Source of the DNA: Marinilactibacillus sp. Marseille-P9653
GTDB taxonomy: Bacteria > Bacillota > Bacilli > Lactobacillales > Carnobacteriaceae_A
Reading direction: 5' to 3'
Assembly (NCBI RefSeq): GCF_916618885.1
Contig: NZ_CAKAKH010000001.1
Span: 1 to 64,000, forward strand
Length of the DNA: 64,000 bases
In this document: positions 50,861-60,050 of the stretch, in pieces
Position numbering within the stretch: the stretch's first letter is position 1
Layout: every line of letters begins with the position of its first letter
The notes under the pieces: model-generated
The model's database searches: none
Told to the model about the DNA's origin: nothing
What the model saw: the letters and a program-made list of their open reading frames with translations, nothing else
Position numbers and translations under genes: made by a program

Positions 50861-50904
50861 AAAGAAGTCCATTGCTTAGATATTTAAGCGGTGGACTTCT
50901 TTTT
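50861..50904. terminator. Bidirectional terminator
   Basis: AAGAAGTCCA and TGGACTTCTT arms with A and T tails. It serves the second MATE gene and the opposing hydrolase gene. Confidence 0.88.
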
Positions 50905-51712
50905 ATTTCTCTAGCTGATTTACCCAGTCTTCTACGATATTAGCGAACTGATTGGGGTCTTCCAAATGCGCACCATGACCAACTTTCTTCATTATACAAG
51001 ACGTACCATTTTCGACAAGATCTGCACAGGTAGCAGCAAATTCTCCAGGCCAATGCGGACTATGCTCCACTCCAATGAATAAGGACGGCTTCTTCATTTT
51101 CTGCAAACTCTCTCGCCAGTCCCCTTTTACGTAATCCTCAAACAAAGGCAGTTTTTCTTTTACAGAAAAAAGAGAGACCTGTCTTAGGACCATAGTATTC
51201 AATAATAACCAAAGTACTTTAGGCTTAGGAATACGCCTTACCGGAGTGGTCAGGCGTTTCGTGTGGTTCGTAATAGAAACTACAGATTTTCCAGCAAAAC
51301 CTTCTTTCCATGTAGCATCATTTAGCATTTTGGGTGTTTGATCTACAAAAATAGCCCCCGCAATATCCTGATCTCCAACCTGTTCCAAGTAACTCATGAT
51401 GACAGATGCACCTAAAGAATGGCCAATGAGTACGGGATGATCTAATTGCATGAATTGGATAAATTCATCTAAATCTTTTCCCTGCTTTGCCATCGTCAAC
51501 TCTTCTAGTTTTGCTTTCGTTTCTCCCTCAAATCGTCTTTCCAGACCAATAACACGGTACTTGTTTTTTAAATTCTTTACAACATATCGATAAGTCTGAA
51601 CGCTGGTCTGAGCACCTGCCAATACTATAAGCGGTCTTCCATTTCCAACATCAAAGTAATATAGCAAAGCCCCGTCTTTTGTCGGGAATGGTTTCACTCT
51701 TTCTAGTTTCAA
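50903..51712 (-). CDS. Alpha/beta-fold hydrolase
   Basis: Serine hydrolase with the nucleophile elbow GHSLG (Ser about residue 99) and a catalytic His in VGHGAHLEDP near the C-terminus. No signal peptide, so probably cytoplasmic. Substrate unknown. The start is TTG 51712, 8 nt after AGGAG. At 269 residues it is normal. It follows the NUDIX gene by about 20 bp and is probably cotranscribed. Confidence 0.85.
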   Translation of the reverse strand: MKLERVKPFPTKDGALLYYFDVGNGRPLIVLAGAQTSVQTYRYVVKNLKNKYRVIGLERRFEGETKAKLEELTMAKQGKDLDEFIQFMQLDHPVLIGHSLGASVIMSYLEQVGDQDIAGAIFVDQTPKMLNDATWKEGFAGKSVVSITNHTKRLTTPVRRIPKPKVLWLLLNTMVLRQVSLFSVKEKLPLFEDYVKGDWRESLQKMKKPSLFIGVEHSPHWPGEFAATCADLVENGTSCIMKKVGHGAHLEDPNQFANIVEDWVNQLEK

Positions 51713-51732
51713 ATGCTATTCTCCTATTTTCT

Positions 51733-52164
51733 TTAAATTGACCTTGCTTGATCTTGCTCATAATAGAGTTCAGATAACCTAGGATTCAAAAACACCTCAA
51801 GCAACTGATCAAAATCTTCCACTGTATCTGCATTTTTTAATCGGTCGAGCGAGATCCAGTTTACCTCACCTTCATCTGAGGATGTTAAAGTCCCTTTATA
51901 TGTATTTGTTTTATAAAGAAAAACGATATAACGCACATCTGAGTCTGTCTGAAATTGTTTTACACCGCAAATCTGGAGATTTTCTATATCCAAACCCGTT
52001 TCTTCTTTTGCTTCTCGAATAGCTGATTCAACAAAAGATTCTCTAGCGTCTACTTTTCCTCCAGGAAAGGCCAGACCTCTCCAAGATTTCACTCTGTTTT
52101 GAACAACAACATTTCCCTTACCATCTTCAATCATGATCATATTCGTCAAAATCACTTTTTCCAT
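51733..52164 (-). CDS. NUDIX hydrolase
   Basis: Hydrolyses a nucleoside diphosphate linked to another group. The NUDIX box fits GX5EX7REUXEEXGU exactly (GGKVDARESFVESAIREAKE then ETGL). It resembles the MutT/8-oxo-dGTP group, but the substrate is not certain. The 143-residue length is normal. ATG 52164 after GAGGTG. Operon with the alpha/beta hydrolase gene. Confidence 0.88.
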   Translation of the reverse strand: MEKVILTNMIMIEDGKGNVVVQNRVKSWRGLAFPGGKVDARESFVESAIREAKEETGLDIENLQICGVKQFQTDSDVRYIVFLYKTNTYKGTLTSSDEGEVNWISLDRLKNADTVEDFDQLLEVFLNPRLSELYYEQDQARSI

Positions 52165-52221
52165 TTCTACACCTCAAAACGACTGTCTTTTTTAAAGTAT
52201 AGCAAATATTATAAATAAATG

Positions 52222-52251
52222 TTGACTTCAAAAGTGTATGCACTATATAAT
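52222..52251 (+). promoter_or_regulatory. Promoter of the YtrA-type operon
   Basis: TTGACT (52222-52227), 18-bp spacer, TATAAT (52246-52251). The -10 lies inside the first of three operator-like repeats, fitting repression by the operon's own GntR regulator. Confidence 0.8.
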
Positions 52252-52254
52252 ACA
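52234..52254. repeat. Operator-like repeat 1 of the YtrA-type operon
   Basis: GTGTAT-N9-AATACA-type inverted repeat overlapping the -10 box. Two more related copies follow at 52263-52284 and 52308-52328. Confidence 0.6.
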
Positions 52255-52262
52255 GTCACAAG

Positions 52263-52284
52263 GTGTATTAATCGCAGAGTACAC
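52263..52284. repeat. Operator-like repeat 2 of the YtrA-type operon
   Basis: GTGTATTAA then eight bases then GTACAC; the outer GTGTA/TACAC arms are a perfect inverted repeat. Confidence 0.6.
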
Positions 52285-52307
52285 TTCCACATTTCTTTTT
52301 ACCCTGT

Positions 52308-52328
52308 GTGTATTAACTAAGTGATACA
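52308..52328. repeat. Operator-like repeat 3 of the YtrA-type operon
   Basis: Same left half GTGTATTAA as repeat 2, with an ATACA right half. It lies in the leader, downstream of the promoter. Confidence 0.55.
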
Positions 52329-52464
52329 GTCTAATGCTAACTTTTTCTGATGGGAAATATTTACTCTGTAGGCTTTTCAAGGAAACTTTTTTTCACTCTA
52401 TTCAAAATGTTTCACGCGAAACATTTTGACAGAACCATTCAGCCTTAAGAAAGGAGTTCTTCAA

Positions 52465-52833
52465 ATGAAATTGACACTAAATAAGCGAGATCCAATTTAC
52501 TTGCAAGTTATACAATTTTTAAAGCAAGAGATCATTTCTGGTCAGCTAAATCCGGGACAAGAAATCCCTTCTAGAAGACAACTGGCAAATGATTTAAAAA
52601 TCAATCCCAATACTGTTCAACGAGCATATAGCGAAATGGAGGCCGAACAATTGATTTATACAGAACCGAACCGTCCAAGCAGAGTCACTGAAGATCCTAA
52701 CATTCTAAAACACTTGAAAAATGAATGGGTTAATCATGCTGTGAAAGACTTCGTCGTTGCCATTAAAACAGTCGATATCTCAATTGAAGAAGTAACCGAT
52801 ATGATCAAAACTGAAATGAACAAACAACCTTAG
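52465..52833 (+). CDS. GntR-family regulator, YtrA type
   Basis: A 122-residue regulator with only the winged-helix domain (PIYLQVIQFLKQEIISGQ, then SRRQLANDLKINPNTVQRAY) and a short C-terminal helix pair, as in YtrA-type proteins that control ABC transporters. The start is ATG 52465 after AAGAAAGGAG; the frame is open further upstream to 52426 without a ribosome site. It leads an operon with an ATPase, a permease and a secreted protein, and probably binds the three repeats at 52234-52328. Confidence 0.88.
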   Translation: MKLTLNKRDPIYLQVIQFLKQEIISGQLNPGQEIPSRRQLANDLKINPNTVQRAYSEMEAEQLIYTEPNRPSRVTEDPNILKHLKNEWVNHAVKDFVVAIKTVDISIEEVTDMIKTEMNKQP

Positions 52834-52844
52834 GAGGTTAGCTC

Positions 52845-53534
52845 ATGCTTGAAATTAAAGATATTCACAAAAAGTTTGGAAGAAAACATGTTTTAAAAGG
52901 TGTATCCTTTACCGCTGAGAAAGGAGATATCACTTGTCTGATTGGCATCAATGGCGTTGGTAAAACAACGATTTTGAATTCTATTATGAAGCTTACCCCC
53001 ATCCAAAAAGGCGAAGTTCTAATAGACGGACAATCTCAGTCCACGGACATGTATAACAAGATCGCCTTTATACCCGATGCCTCTATCATGCTGCCTGGAA
53101 TGACGATACAAGAAACAATCGAATTTATGAAAGATTTTTATGACGTTTGGAACGATAAGCGCGCGAAAGATTTAATCCGATTTTTCCGACTAAAACTTAC
53201 CGATAAGCTTCAAGATCTATCTAAAGGTAATCAAGCTAAAGTGAATTTACTTGTCGGACTCGCTTTGGATGTAGATTACATATTAATGGATGAACCTTTT
53301 TCTGGTATAGATATCTTTACTAGAGAACAAATCACAGAAGTTTTCAGTAGTCACCTTGTAGACGACCGCGGCGTATTGATTACAACGCACGAGATCAATG
53401 ATATCGAGCATCTGATCGATAAAGTTGTCTTACTGGGCGAAGGAACTATTTTAAAAGAATTCTACGCTGAAGAAATGAGAGAAAAAGAAGGACTTTCTGT
53501 CGTAGATGTTATGAGAGAGGTGTACAACGCATGA
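52845..53534 (+). CDS. ABC transporter ATP-binding protein (YtrB-like)
   Basis: ATPase of 229 residues with Walker A (GINGVGKTT, near residue 37), a signature-like LSKGNQAKVN that departs from LSGGQ, and Walker B (DYILMDEPFSGID). This type is usually found beside a YtrA regulator in cell-envelope stress operons. It starts 11 bp after the regulator and overlaps the permease by 4 bp. Confidence 0.9.
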   Translation: MLEIKDIHKKFGRKHVLKGVSFTAEKGDITCLIGINGVGKTTILNSIMKLTPIQKGEVLIDGQSQSTDMYNKIAFIPDASIMLPGMTIQETIEFMKDFYDVWNDKRAKDLIRFFRLKLTDKLQDLSKGNQAKVNLLVGLALDVDYILMDEPFSGIDIFTREQITEVFSSHLVDDRGVLITTHEINDIEHLIDKVVLLGEGTILKEFYAEEMREKEGLSVVDVMREVYNA

Positions 53535-54379
53535 AAAAGTCATTAACGCATTTTATTCGCTTATTGAATTTCGAGTTTGAACGTATGTATAAATTCTTAG
53601 TTGGGATCATGGCCGTTGTGGTCGTATCCAATTTGATTGGGTTCATTTATGTTCCCTTGTCTTATATGAGTTACGCAAGGGAAACTATGGCTTCAGAGTC
53701 GCTGAGTATAGCACAGTTTTTATCAACCTATTCTCCTTTTTCTTTGAATAACGTATTAGGCTCTTTATGGGTCTTTGGCCCATTGGCTTTAGGCATAATC
53801 GGATTTATGTTTTTCGCTATCTTCACTTGGTATAGAGAGTGGTTCGGGAAAAACACTTTTGTTTATCGTTTACTCATGTTACCTATTTCTAGAATGTACA
53901 TTTACTATGCGAAGATTCTTACGGTTTTTCTCGGAATATTTAGTTTACTGACACTTCAATATATTATGATTTGGATTGGACAATTCATTAGTCGTTCTCT
54001 AATTTCATCCGAATTTTATACTCACGTAAGTCTGGCAGACGCCTTTGATTCAAATCAAATTCTTCAATTGCTTCTACCGAGCTTAACAGAATTATTTTTC
54101 ACTTTTTACCTGTTAGGCTTTTTATTTATCCTAGTCCTTTATACAGCTATTTTACTTGAAAGAAGTTATCAGTTAAGAGGCTTTTTGATGGGTTTAACCT
54201 TCGGTATTTTTAGCTTGTTACTAATTATGTCGCCCCATTTGTTGCCTACTATCTTCAGAAACTACTATATACTTTTTCCCTCTGAGCAGTTATTAGCTAC
54301 TGTTTTGTTATCTATTTTCGTTGGAATAGTTTCTATAGGGTTAAGTCGATATTTGTTAAAACATAAAATTACTATATAG
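53531..54379 (+). CDS. ABC transporter permease of the YtrA-type operon
   Basis: A 282-residue membrane protein with six likely membrane segments (for example VGIMAVVVVSNLIGFIYV and LALGIIGFMFFAIFTW). Overlaps the ATPase gene by 4 bp. The pair likely forms an exporter or envelope-stress sensor; substrate unknown. Confidence 0.8.
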   Translation: MKKSLTHFIRLLNFEFERMYKFLVGIMAVVVVSNLIGFIYVPLSYMSYARETMASESLSIAQFLSTYSPFSLNNVLGSLWVFGPLALGIIGFMFFAIFTWYREWFGKNTFVYRLLMLPISRMYIYYAKILTVFLGIFSLLTLQYIMIWIGQFISRSLISSEFYTHVSLADAFDSNQILQLLLPSLTELFFTFYLLGFLFILVLYTAILLERSYQLRGFLMGLTFGIFSLLLIMSPHLLPTIFRNYYILFPSEQLLATVLLSIFVGIVSIGLSRYLLKHKITI

Positions 54380-54393
54380 AAAGGAAGAATCCT

Positions 54394-55554
54394 ATGAAAA
54401 AATATACAAAATTATTCGCCTTTTCCCTTTTTTCAATAGCCTTTTTAAGTATCTATTGTATATCTAAAGTTGTCGCTCAACCAAGTAATATTGACCTTGT
54501 ATTTACTACCTTTGAAGGCGATGACACTTATTTGGAGCCACTTGTACTAACGGGATTCGCTTCCAGTAATCCAAACGAAACAGATCCTCGTTTCACATAT
54601 AAAGACGGCCAATTTTCTTATCAGAAACAACAGTCTTTACTTAAAAAGGTAGATCAAATAGATAATCCACGTATTGATTCTCTTCGAGAAAACTATCGGT
54701 CTTTTGTCAGAGGAAAGAATCCTTTTAGTTACTACAGTGAGACAGAGGATTTAGTCATTTATACGAATACTAATTATGAAACTTACTGGCAAAGTAGTGA
54801 TTATAGTATAGAAGTCTCTATACTCAATAAAACCGATGAGTCCGTTTCAGATTACACATTAAACCTCCCTGAAGATGAATCTAACATATTCACACTAGAG
54901 AGTGTATCCATTAATTATCCAAATATTTACTATCTGATTAACAGTTCTGAAGAATTGAAACTGTACTCAACGAATTTAACGGATACTAATCCAACCTTAA
55001 CACTGGAGCAGAACTTCACTGATCAATTAGGACTTAATACTACTAGTTATTCTATGTTTAATTCTAATGATGCGAACAATACTTTCTTGGAGCTTGGTAC
55101 TTTAGTAGCGACTGGATCTTATTCCAGTTACGAAACACAGTTATCTCATCTTTATAATTACGATACGGGTGACATACTTGAAATCGATACAATCCAAAAT
55201 GAAGATACTTTGAATACAGTATTCAATGAAGACGATATTTACCTTTACGGTGAAACCGAAGATCATTTCACCCTTCAACAAGTCGCCTTTGAAGGTGGGG
55301 GTTCGGAGGATACAATAGAATTTGAAAAACAAAGATTACCTCAGAGAGAAAACTCGGAGGAAGATGACCTTTACTATGATACAATTGGCATTAAAGACGG
55401 TGCTCTTTACACAGGTATATCGGATTATCAAGAAGATCTCAGTAGACAAGGTCTTCAAGTCAACGATATTCAAACAGGTGAGCTTTTATACTTTGGTATG
55501 ATAGAACCCAATGATGTAGATGTTTGGTCATCTAACTACTATTTAACTGATTAA
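54394..55554 (+). CDS. Secreted or membrane-anchored protein in the YtrA-type operon
   Basis: 386 residues with a signal sequence (FAFSLFSIAFLSIYCIS, possible cleavage after VVAQ). The mature part is acidic and beta-rich, with repeats of short Tyr/Asp-containing strands (LYSTNLTDTNPTL, IYLYGETEDHFTL), reminiscent of a beta-propeller. I do not recognise the family. It is 14 bp after the permease, with its own AAAGGAAG ribosome site, so it belongs to the operon; it may be an external partner of the transporter. Confidence 0.65.
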   Translation: MKKYTKLFAFSLFSIAFLSIYCISKVVAQPSNIDLVFTTFEGDDTYLEPLVLTGFASSNPNETDPRFTYKDGQFSYQKQQSLLKKVDQIDNPRIDSLRENYRSFVRGKNPFSYYSETEDLVIYTNTNYETYWQSSDYSIEVSILNKTDESVSDYTLNLPEDESNIFTLESVSINYPNIYYLINSSEELKLYSTNLTDTNPTLTLEQNFTDQLGLNTTSYSMFNSNDANNTFLELGTLVATGSYSSYETQLSHLYNYDTGDILEIDTIQNEDTLNTVFNEDDIYLYGETEDHFTLQQVAFEGGGSEDTIEFEKQRLPQRENSEEDDLYYDTIGIKDGALYTGISDYQEDLSRQGLQVNDIQTGELLYFGMIEPNDVDVWSSNYYLTD

Positions 55555-55561
55555 TTTTTTG

Positions 55562-55596
55562 CAAGAGACTAGCCTTCTAAGACTAGTCTCTTTTTG
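55562..55596 (+). terminator. Terminator of the YtrA-type operon
   Basis: AGAGACTAG and CTAGTCTCT arms followed by T. Confidence 0.9.
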
Positions 55597-55639
55597 TATG
55601 GTAAAATCACTCTATAAAATGACTAAAGGAGGCTACCCA

Positions 55640-55651
55640 TTGCAGTGGATA
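55640..55651 (+). pseudogene. Cut-off 5' end of the GNAT-like gene
   Basis: A ribosome site AAAGGAGG (55625-55632) is followed 7 nt later by TTG CAG TGG ATA, after which the IS3-family element begins. Removing the element and one ATA joins this in frame to 56974 and so to the gene at 56995-57861. It is the displaced start of that gene. Confidence 0.75.
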
Positions 55652-55721
55652 GGTTACACTCAGTTGGACAGAAAAGATAAGGTGTGTATACTAAACACAA
55701 CATACACAGGAGGAATCTATC

Positions 55722-56015
55722 ATGTCTACTCGTCGTCCACGTCGAACTTATACAGAAGAATTTAAGAAACAAATTGTTGATTTACACAAAGCAGGAAAAT
55801 CAAGAAAAGAAATCATAGAAGAATATGATCTTACAGGATCGGCTTTTGACAAATGGGTACGTCAACATAGTCAAACCGGTTCATTCAAAGAAAGAGATAA
55901 CTTAACACCTGAACAGAAAGAATTGAAAGAATTAAGGAAAGCAAATACCCAGCTTAAGATGGAAAATGATATTTTAAAGCAAGCGGCGCTGATATTCGGG
56001 CGAAAGTCGAAGTAA
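55722..56015 (+). CDS. IS3-family OrfA (helix-turn-helix)
   Basis: A 97-residue protein with an N-terminal helix-turn-helix (EEFKKQIVDLHKAGKSRKEI) and a C-terminal leucine-zipper helix (ELRKANTQLKMENDILKQAA). It binds the IS ends and, after frameshifting, forms the N-terminal part of the fusion transposase. Ribosome site CACAGGAGG before ATG 55722. Confidence 0.92.
   Translation: MSTRRPRRTYTEEFKKQIVDLHKAGKSRKEIIEEYDLTGSAFDKWVRQHSQTGSFKERDNLTPEQKELKELRKANTQLKMENDILKQAALIFGRKSK
55973..55979 (+). other. Programmed -1 frameshift site
   Basis: The heptamer T-TTA-AAG fits the X-XXY-YYZ slippery pattern in the orfA frame. Slipping back one base enters the orfB frame (ASGADIRAKVEVIKRN), with no stop between. 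This would make the OrfAB transposase. Confidence 0.75.
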
Positions 56016-56050
56016 TCAAACGCAACAAACATAACTATTCTATATCAGCG

Positions 56051-56905
56051 ATGTGCCGTGCCCTTAAGATCAGTAGAGGATCTTATTATTACGAAGTAAT
56101 AAAGAAAGAAAGTGACGCGGAACTCGAACAAGCGATTATTGAAGAGTTTGCCAAAAGCAAAAACAATTATGGCACGCGTAAACTGAAGAAAAGATTGAAG
56201 AAGCGTGCGTTTATCGTATCTCGTCGGAGAATTGGACACATTATGAAAAAGTTTCATCTGGTGTCCAAGTATGATAGACCATCATACAAACCACAAAAGA
56301 GTGGAGTCAATCAAGCGAAGATTGAAAACGCATTGAACCGTGAGTTCAATCCGAAAGAGCCGATGAAAGCTATCGTCACGGACTTGACCTATGTCAAAGT
56401 TGCCAATAAGTGGTTCTATGTTTGTTTTATTTTAGACTTGTTTAACCGCGAGATCATCGGGTATTCTGCTGGTCCCACTAAGACAGCTGACTTAGTCCTG
56501 CAGGCTCTCGCTACAGTTAAGGGTGATTTACATACGGTCAACGTGTTCCATACTGACCGGGGAAAAGAATTCGACAACCATACTATTGATGAGTTACTGG
56601 ATACCTTTGATATTGTGCGCTCGTTAAGTAGAAAAGGGAATCCTTACGACAATGCCGTAGCGGAGTCCACGTATAAATCATTTAAGTTTGAATTTGTCTA
56701 CGACAACACATTCCATACACTCTATGAACTGCAGGTCCAACTTATGGACTACGTCCATTGGTGGAATCATTTTCGCCCACATGGATCATTGGACTACGAA
56801 TCTCCTATCGATTATCGAAAAGATTGGGAACAGGAACAGTCTGAAATGGAAGTCTGCAAATCCGTTGTTCCCCAGCTGGTCGAAACTAGCCTCTCATTCA
56901 GTTAG
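56051..56905 (+). CDS. IS3-family OrfB (DDE transposase)
   Basis: Catalytic part of the transposase with the DDE residues in IVTDLTYVKV, FHTDRGKEFDN and NPYDNAVAESTYKSFK. An rve integrase core. The listed ATG is the first in the frame, but the frame is open upstream to the slippery site near 55979, so the true product is most likely the OrfAB fusion. No stops or frameshifts within; likely active. Confidence 0.92.
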   Translation: MCRALKISRGSYYYEVIKKESDAELEQAIIEEFAKSKNNYGTRKLKKRLKKRAFIVSRRRIGHIMKKFHLVSKYDRPSYKPQKSGVNQAKIENALNREFNPKEPMKAIVTDLTYVKVANKWFYVCFILDLFNREIIGYSAGPTKTADLVLQALATVKGDLHTVNVFHTDRGKEFDNHTIDELLDTFDIVRSLSRKGNPYDNAVAESTYKSFKFEFVYDNTFHTLYELQVQLMDYVHWWNHFRPHGSLDYESPIDYRKDWEQEQSEMEVCKSVVPQLVETSLSFS

Positions 56906-56994
56906 AGAGGCAAAAGGAAAGTGAACTCAATCATCATTTACACCTTATAATTTTTGTTCAAAAAAGTGTTGACATACCACAGTATAATATTTCT

Positions 56995-57861
56995 ATGTTA
57001 GCTCCGTTTGAAACGGACTCTTTCTCGTCAAACTTACTTGAACAGATTGCACCTCTACTGACTCGATTGGAATCAGATTACTATAATACTAAACTTAAAG
57101 TGACTATAAATCAGTCTATTGTTGCTATAGCGGTCAGCTGGTCTAATCCATTTCACCCTCATGCTAAGTATTTCAGGATTTACTTAGATGATTCTGTGAA
57201 AGAATCCAATGAACTCAAAAATCAGATTCTTGAAAGTTTGGAAATTTCTCCATTTTTTACTGCTGATCGTTTTATCTATGCTTTGATGAGCAATCAAGTT
57301 GAGATGATTCATACCTTAAAAACCAATCATTATGAGTTAATTCGTGAAACTTATGAGCCTGAGTGGACACCAAATCATTGTCTGAATGAGCTGTCTAATT
57401 CTGCACATACAAATACTTTAACTTATAAAGAAGTACTTCAGGATACTCATCTTAAAAATCAGTTAGTCACTTTACTTAGACAAAATTATGAAAATACGCA
57501 TTTAGTCAATCCCACTGCCGACATGACCTTACACGAGTGGGAAACGTTTCTGCTTAATGAAGACCCCAACCTAGAATTAAGTCTCGTTGCTCTAGATGAT
57601 CAAGGGGTTACAGCCTATATTACTGTTTTTCGATCTAATACCTCTGTAGAAGTCGCTTGGGTAGGTATGAGAGAAGCTTATCCATCTTCTTTCTTACTTT
57701 TAAAGAGTCTATTTAAAACCCAGTTACTTTTATTCGAACAACATGGAATAGAAGCGATTGAACCAGAAATCGATACAACCGATCATTTTGCATTGGGACT
57801 ATTTTCATTTATGGACTATTCAGATGAAGAGAATTTTCAAACTTACCGTAAATTTATCTGA
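56995..57861 (+). CDS. GNAT-like acetyltransferase, 5' end displaced by IS
   Basis: The remaining frame has 288 codons from ATG 56995. The second half has GNAT-like features (LVALDDQGVTAYITVFR, then VAWVGMREAYPSSFLLLKSLF), but the acetyl-CoA motif is not strong, so the enzyme class is tentative. No ribosome site precedes ATG 56995; a TATAAT lies 7 nt before it, but no matching -35 is seen. The original start was probably the TTG at 55640, ahead of the IS, giving ten extra residues. Expression now is doubtful. Confidence 0.55.
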   Translation: MLAPFETDSFSSNLLEQIAPLLTRLESDYYNTKLKVTINQSIVAIAVSWSNPFHPHAKYFRIYLDDSVKESNELKNQILESLEISPFFTADRFIYALMSNQVEMIHTLKTNHYELIRETYEPEWTPNHCLNELSNSAHTNTLTYKEVLQDTHLKNQLVTLLRQNYENTHLVNPTADMTLHEWETFLLNEDPNLELSLVALDDQGVTAYITVFRSNTSVEVAWVGMREAYPSSFLLLKSLFKTQLLLFEQHGIEAIEPEIDTTDHFALGLFSFMDYSDEENFQTYRKFI

Positions 57862-57962
57862 CGCTCTCTGTTTTTGTACCCTAGATTTTCTTAATATAAA
57901 TTGTTATACTGTTTTAAAATTATAGTACGTTAAATAAACGAATTGAATCTACGAATTCTAGA

Positions 57963-58805
57963 ATGGATGAACTCATGTCACACTCTTCAAGACAAAGCTT
58001 AACTAAAAGTAACCGAATCGTTGTTAAGGTTGGAACCAGTACGATTATGTACCCGAATGGTTCTATCAATCTGCAGAGACTAGAAAAATTGGCTTTCGTG
58101 TTAAGCGACTTAAAAAATCAGGGAAAACAAGTGATTCTTGTCTCTTCAGGAGCTATCGGTGTTGGACTCTCCCGTATGAATCTAACAGAAAGACCGGTAA
58201 CAATCCCCGAGCAGCAAGCTATCGCTGCGATCGGTCAGACAGAACTCATGAACTTATACAGTCAATTCTTCTATCATTATGGTCATCAAGTTGGCCAAGT
58301 CCTTTTGACCAAAGATGTCATCGACTTTCCTGTTAGTCGAGAAAACACGGCCAACACTTTTGAACAGTTACTTATCAAAAATGTCATTCCAATCGTAAAC
58401 GAGAATGATACAGTATCCGTAGAAGAACTGGATCATTTAACACGTTTTGGCGACAATGATACTTTATCGGCCATTGTACTGGAAATTACCGATGCGGATT
58501 TGTTGGTCTTACTTTCTGACATCGATGGTTTTTATGACAAGAACCCCACTCATAACGAAGACGCAGTACTATTCGATACGATTCAAGAGGTCACTGAAGA
58601 TACCTATGCTCTGGCGAATGATGCCGGATCTCGTTTTGGAACAGGCGGTATGACGACCAAACTCAGTGCTGCCGAACAAGTGCTTGATTTGAAAAAACAA
58701 ATGGTTCTGGCAAATGGTGAAGATCCTACCGTACTATTTGAAATTTTAAAAGGAAACGCTGTTGGAACTTTATTCACCCCTCTAAAGAAAGGAGAACTTT
58801 CATGA
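57963..58805 (+). CDS. proB: Glutamate 5-kinase
   Basis: First step of proline synthesis: phosphorylates glutamate. The amino-acid-kinase fold is clear (VKVGTSTIM at the start, [13 protein letters not shown], and [13 protein letters not shown]). At 280 residues it lacks the C-terminal PUA domain found in longer ProB proteins, as is common in lactic acid bacteria. Two in-frame ATGs (57963 and 57975) are possible; neither has a strong ribosome site. Its stop overlaps proA by 4 bp. Confidence 0.93.
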   Translation: MDELMSHSSRQSLTKSNRIVVKVGTSTIMYPNGSINLQRLEKLAFVLSDLKNQGKQVILVSSGAIGVGLSRMNLTERPVTIPEQQAIAAIGQTELMNLYSQFFYHYGHQVGQVLLTKDVIDFPVSRENTANTFEQLLIKNVIPIVNENDTVSVEELDHLTRFGDNDTLSAIVLEITDADLLVLLSDIDGFYDKNPTHNEDAVLFDTIQEVTEDTYALANDAGSRFGTGGMTTKLSAAEQVLDLKKQMVLANGEDPTVLFEILKGNAVGTLFTPLKKGELS

Positions 58806-60046
58806 CTGACTTAATGACTTTAGGAAAACAGGCAAAAGCAGCTACACGACTGTTGTCACACGCGGCTACAAAAGATAAAAATGATGCTCTTCGTAAAATG
58901 GCTCAGTCTTTAATTGACCAAAAAGAATCTATTTTGAAAGCTAATGAATTAGATAGGGCTTCAGCAACAGAAAATGGCATTTCAGAAGCTATGATTGATC
59001 GTCTAAAGCTGACTTCAGAACGCATTGATGCGATGGCTGAAGGACTTGTAGATATCACCCTGCTTCCAGACCCAATCGGTTTAGTTAAAAATATGTGGAC
59101 AAACGAAGCTGGTCTTAAAATCGGTCAACAGACTGTACCCCTTGGTGTAATTGGGATCATTTACGAATCTCGTCCAAATGTTACTTCAGACGCTGCCGGC
59201 TTATGTTTTAAATCTGGTAATGTTGTAATTTTAAGAGGCGGGAAAGAAGCTTTTCATTCCAATAAAATGATTGTTAGTGCTCTTCAAGACGGACTTCAGG
59301 AAACAGCTTTTCCTAAAGAAGTGATTCAATCTGTGGAAGATACTTCCAGAGAAACAGCGCGTGCACTGATGCAGTTGAACCGCTACTTGGATGTTCTGAT
59401 CCCTAGAGGTGGCGCGAACTTGATTAAAACAGTTGTTGAGAATGCAACCGTTCCGGTTATTGAAACTGGAACCGGAAACTGTCACGTTTATATTGATCAG
59501 TCGGCAGAGCTTGAAATGGCTAAAGAGATTATTGTTAACGCCAAAACTACAAGACCTTCTGTTTGTAATGCCGCAGAAACTTTATTGATTCATGAATCTG
59601 TAGCAGAAGAATTCTTACCTGTCATTGAATCCGCTCTTGCAGAATGGAAGGTTGAATTACGAGCTGACGAAGCTGCTCAAGCTATCTTAAATGAATCTGT
59701 ACCTGCAACTGAAGCGGATTGGGAGACAGAATTCTTGGATTATATATTGTCTGTTAAAGTGGTTTCTTCTATAGATGAGGCAATTACTCACATTAATCAA
59801 TACAGCACCGGTCATTCTGAAGCCATTGTAACAAGTGACTATAGCGCTAGCCAACAATTCCATAAAGAAGTCGACTCGGCTGCTGTTTACGTGAATGCTT
59901 CGACTCGTTTCACCGATGGATTCGAGTTTGGATTCGGTGCAGAAATCGGCATCAGCACTCAGAAACTGCATGCTAGAGGACCGATGGGCTTACCAGAACT
60001 AACTTCTACAAAATATATCATTTTCGGAGAAGGACAAATCAGATAA
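58802..60046 (+). CDS. proA: Glutamate-5-semialdehyde dehydrogenase
   Basis: Second step of proline synthesis: reduces glutamyl 5-phosphate to the semialdehyde with NADPH. The catalytic Cys is in [14 protein letters not shown], with [17 protein letters not shown] at the N-terminal side. The 414-residue length is standard. It overlaps proB and is coupled to it. proC is not in the window. Confidence 0.96.
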   Translation: MTDLMTLGKQAKAATRLLSHAATKDKNDALRKMAQSLIDQKESILKANELDRASATENGISEAMIDRLKLTSERIDAMAEGLVDITLLPDPIGLVKNMWTNEAGLKIGQQTVPLGVIGIIYESRPNVTSDAAGLCFKSGNVVILRGGKEAFHSNKMIVSALQDGLQETAFPKEVIQSVEDTSRETARALMQLNRYLDVLIPRGGANLIKTVVENATVPVIETGTGNCHVYIDQSAELEMAKEIIVNAKTTRPSVCNAAETLLIHESVAEEFLPVIESALAEWKVELRADEAAQAILNESVPATEADWETEFLDYILSVKVVSSIDEAITHINQYSTGHSEAIVTSDYSASQQFHKEVDSAAVYVNASTRFTDGFEFGFGAEIGISTQKLHARGPMGLPELTSTKYIIFGEGQIR

Positions 60047-60050
60047 TTCA

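Larger units (their letters stand above)
55652..56973 (+). mobile_element. IS3-family (IS150-like) insertion sequence
   Basis: A 1322-bp element with two overlapping-frame genes, orfA and orfB. The ends align without gaps: the first 34 bases at 55652 and the reverse complement of the last 34 at 56973 agree at 24 positions, including a shared ATAAGGTGT block. A 3-bp target repeat ATA (55649-55651 and 56974-56976) flanks it, the usual size in this family. Confidence 0.9.

Noticed and set aside
56969..56988. Hybrid promoter formed by the IS3 right end (TTGACA) and TATAAT ahead of the GNAT-like gene
   Set aside because: The two boxes are only 8 bp apart, far from the 16-18 bp needed.
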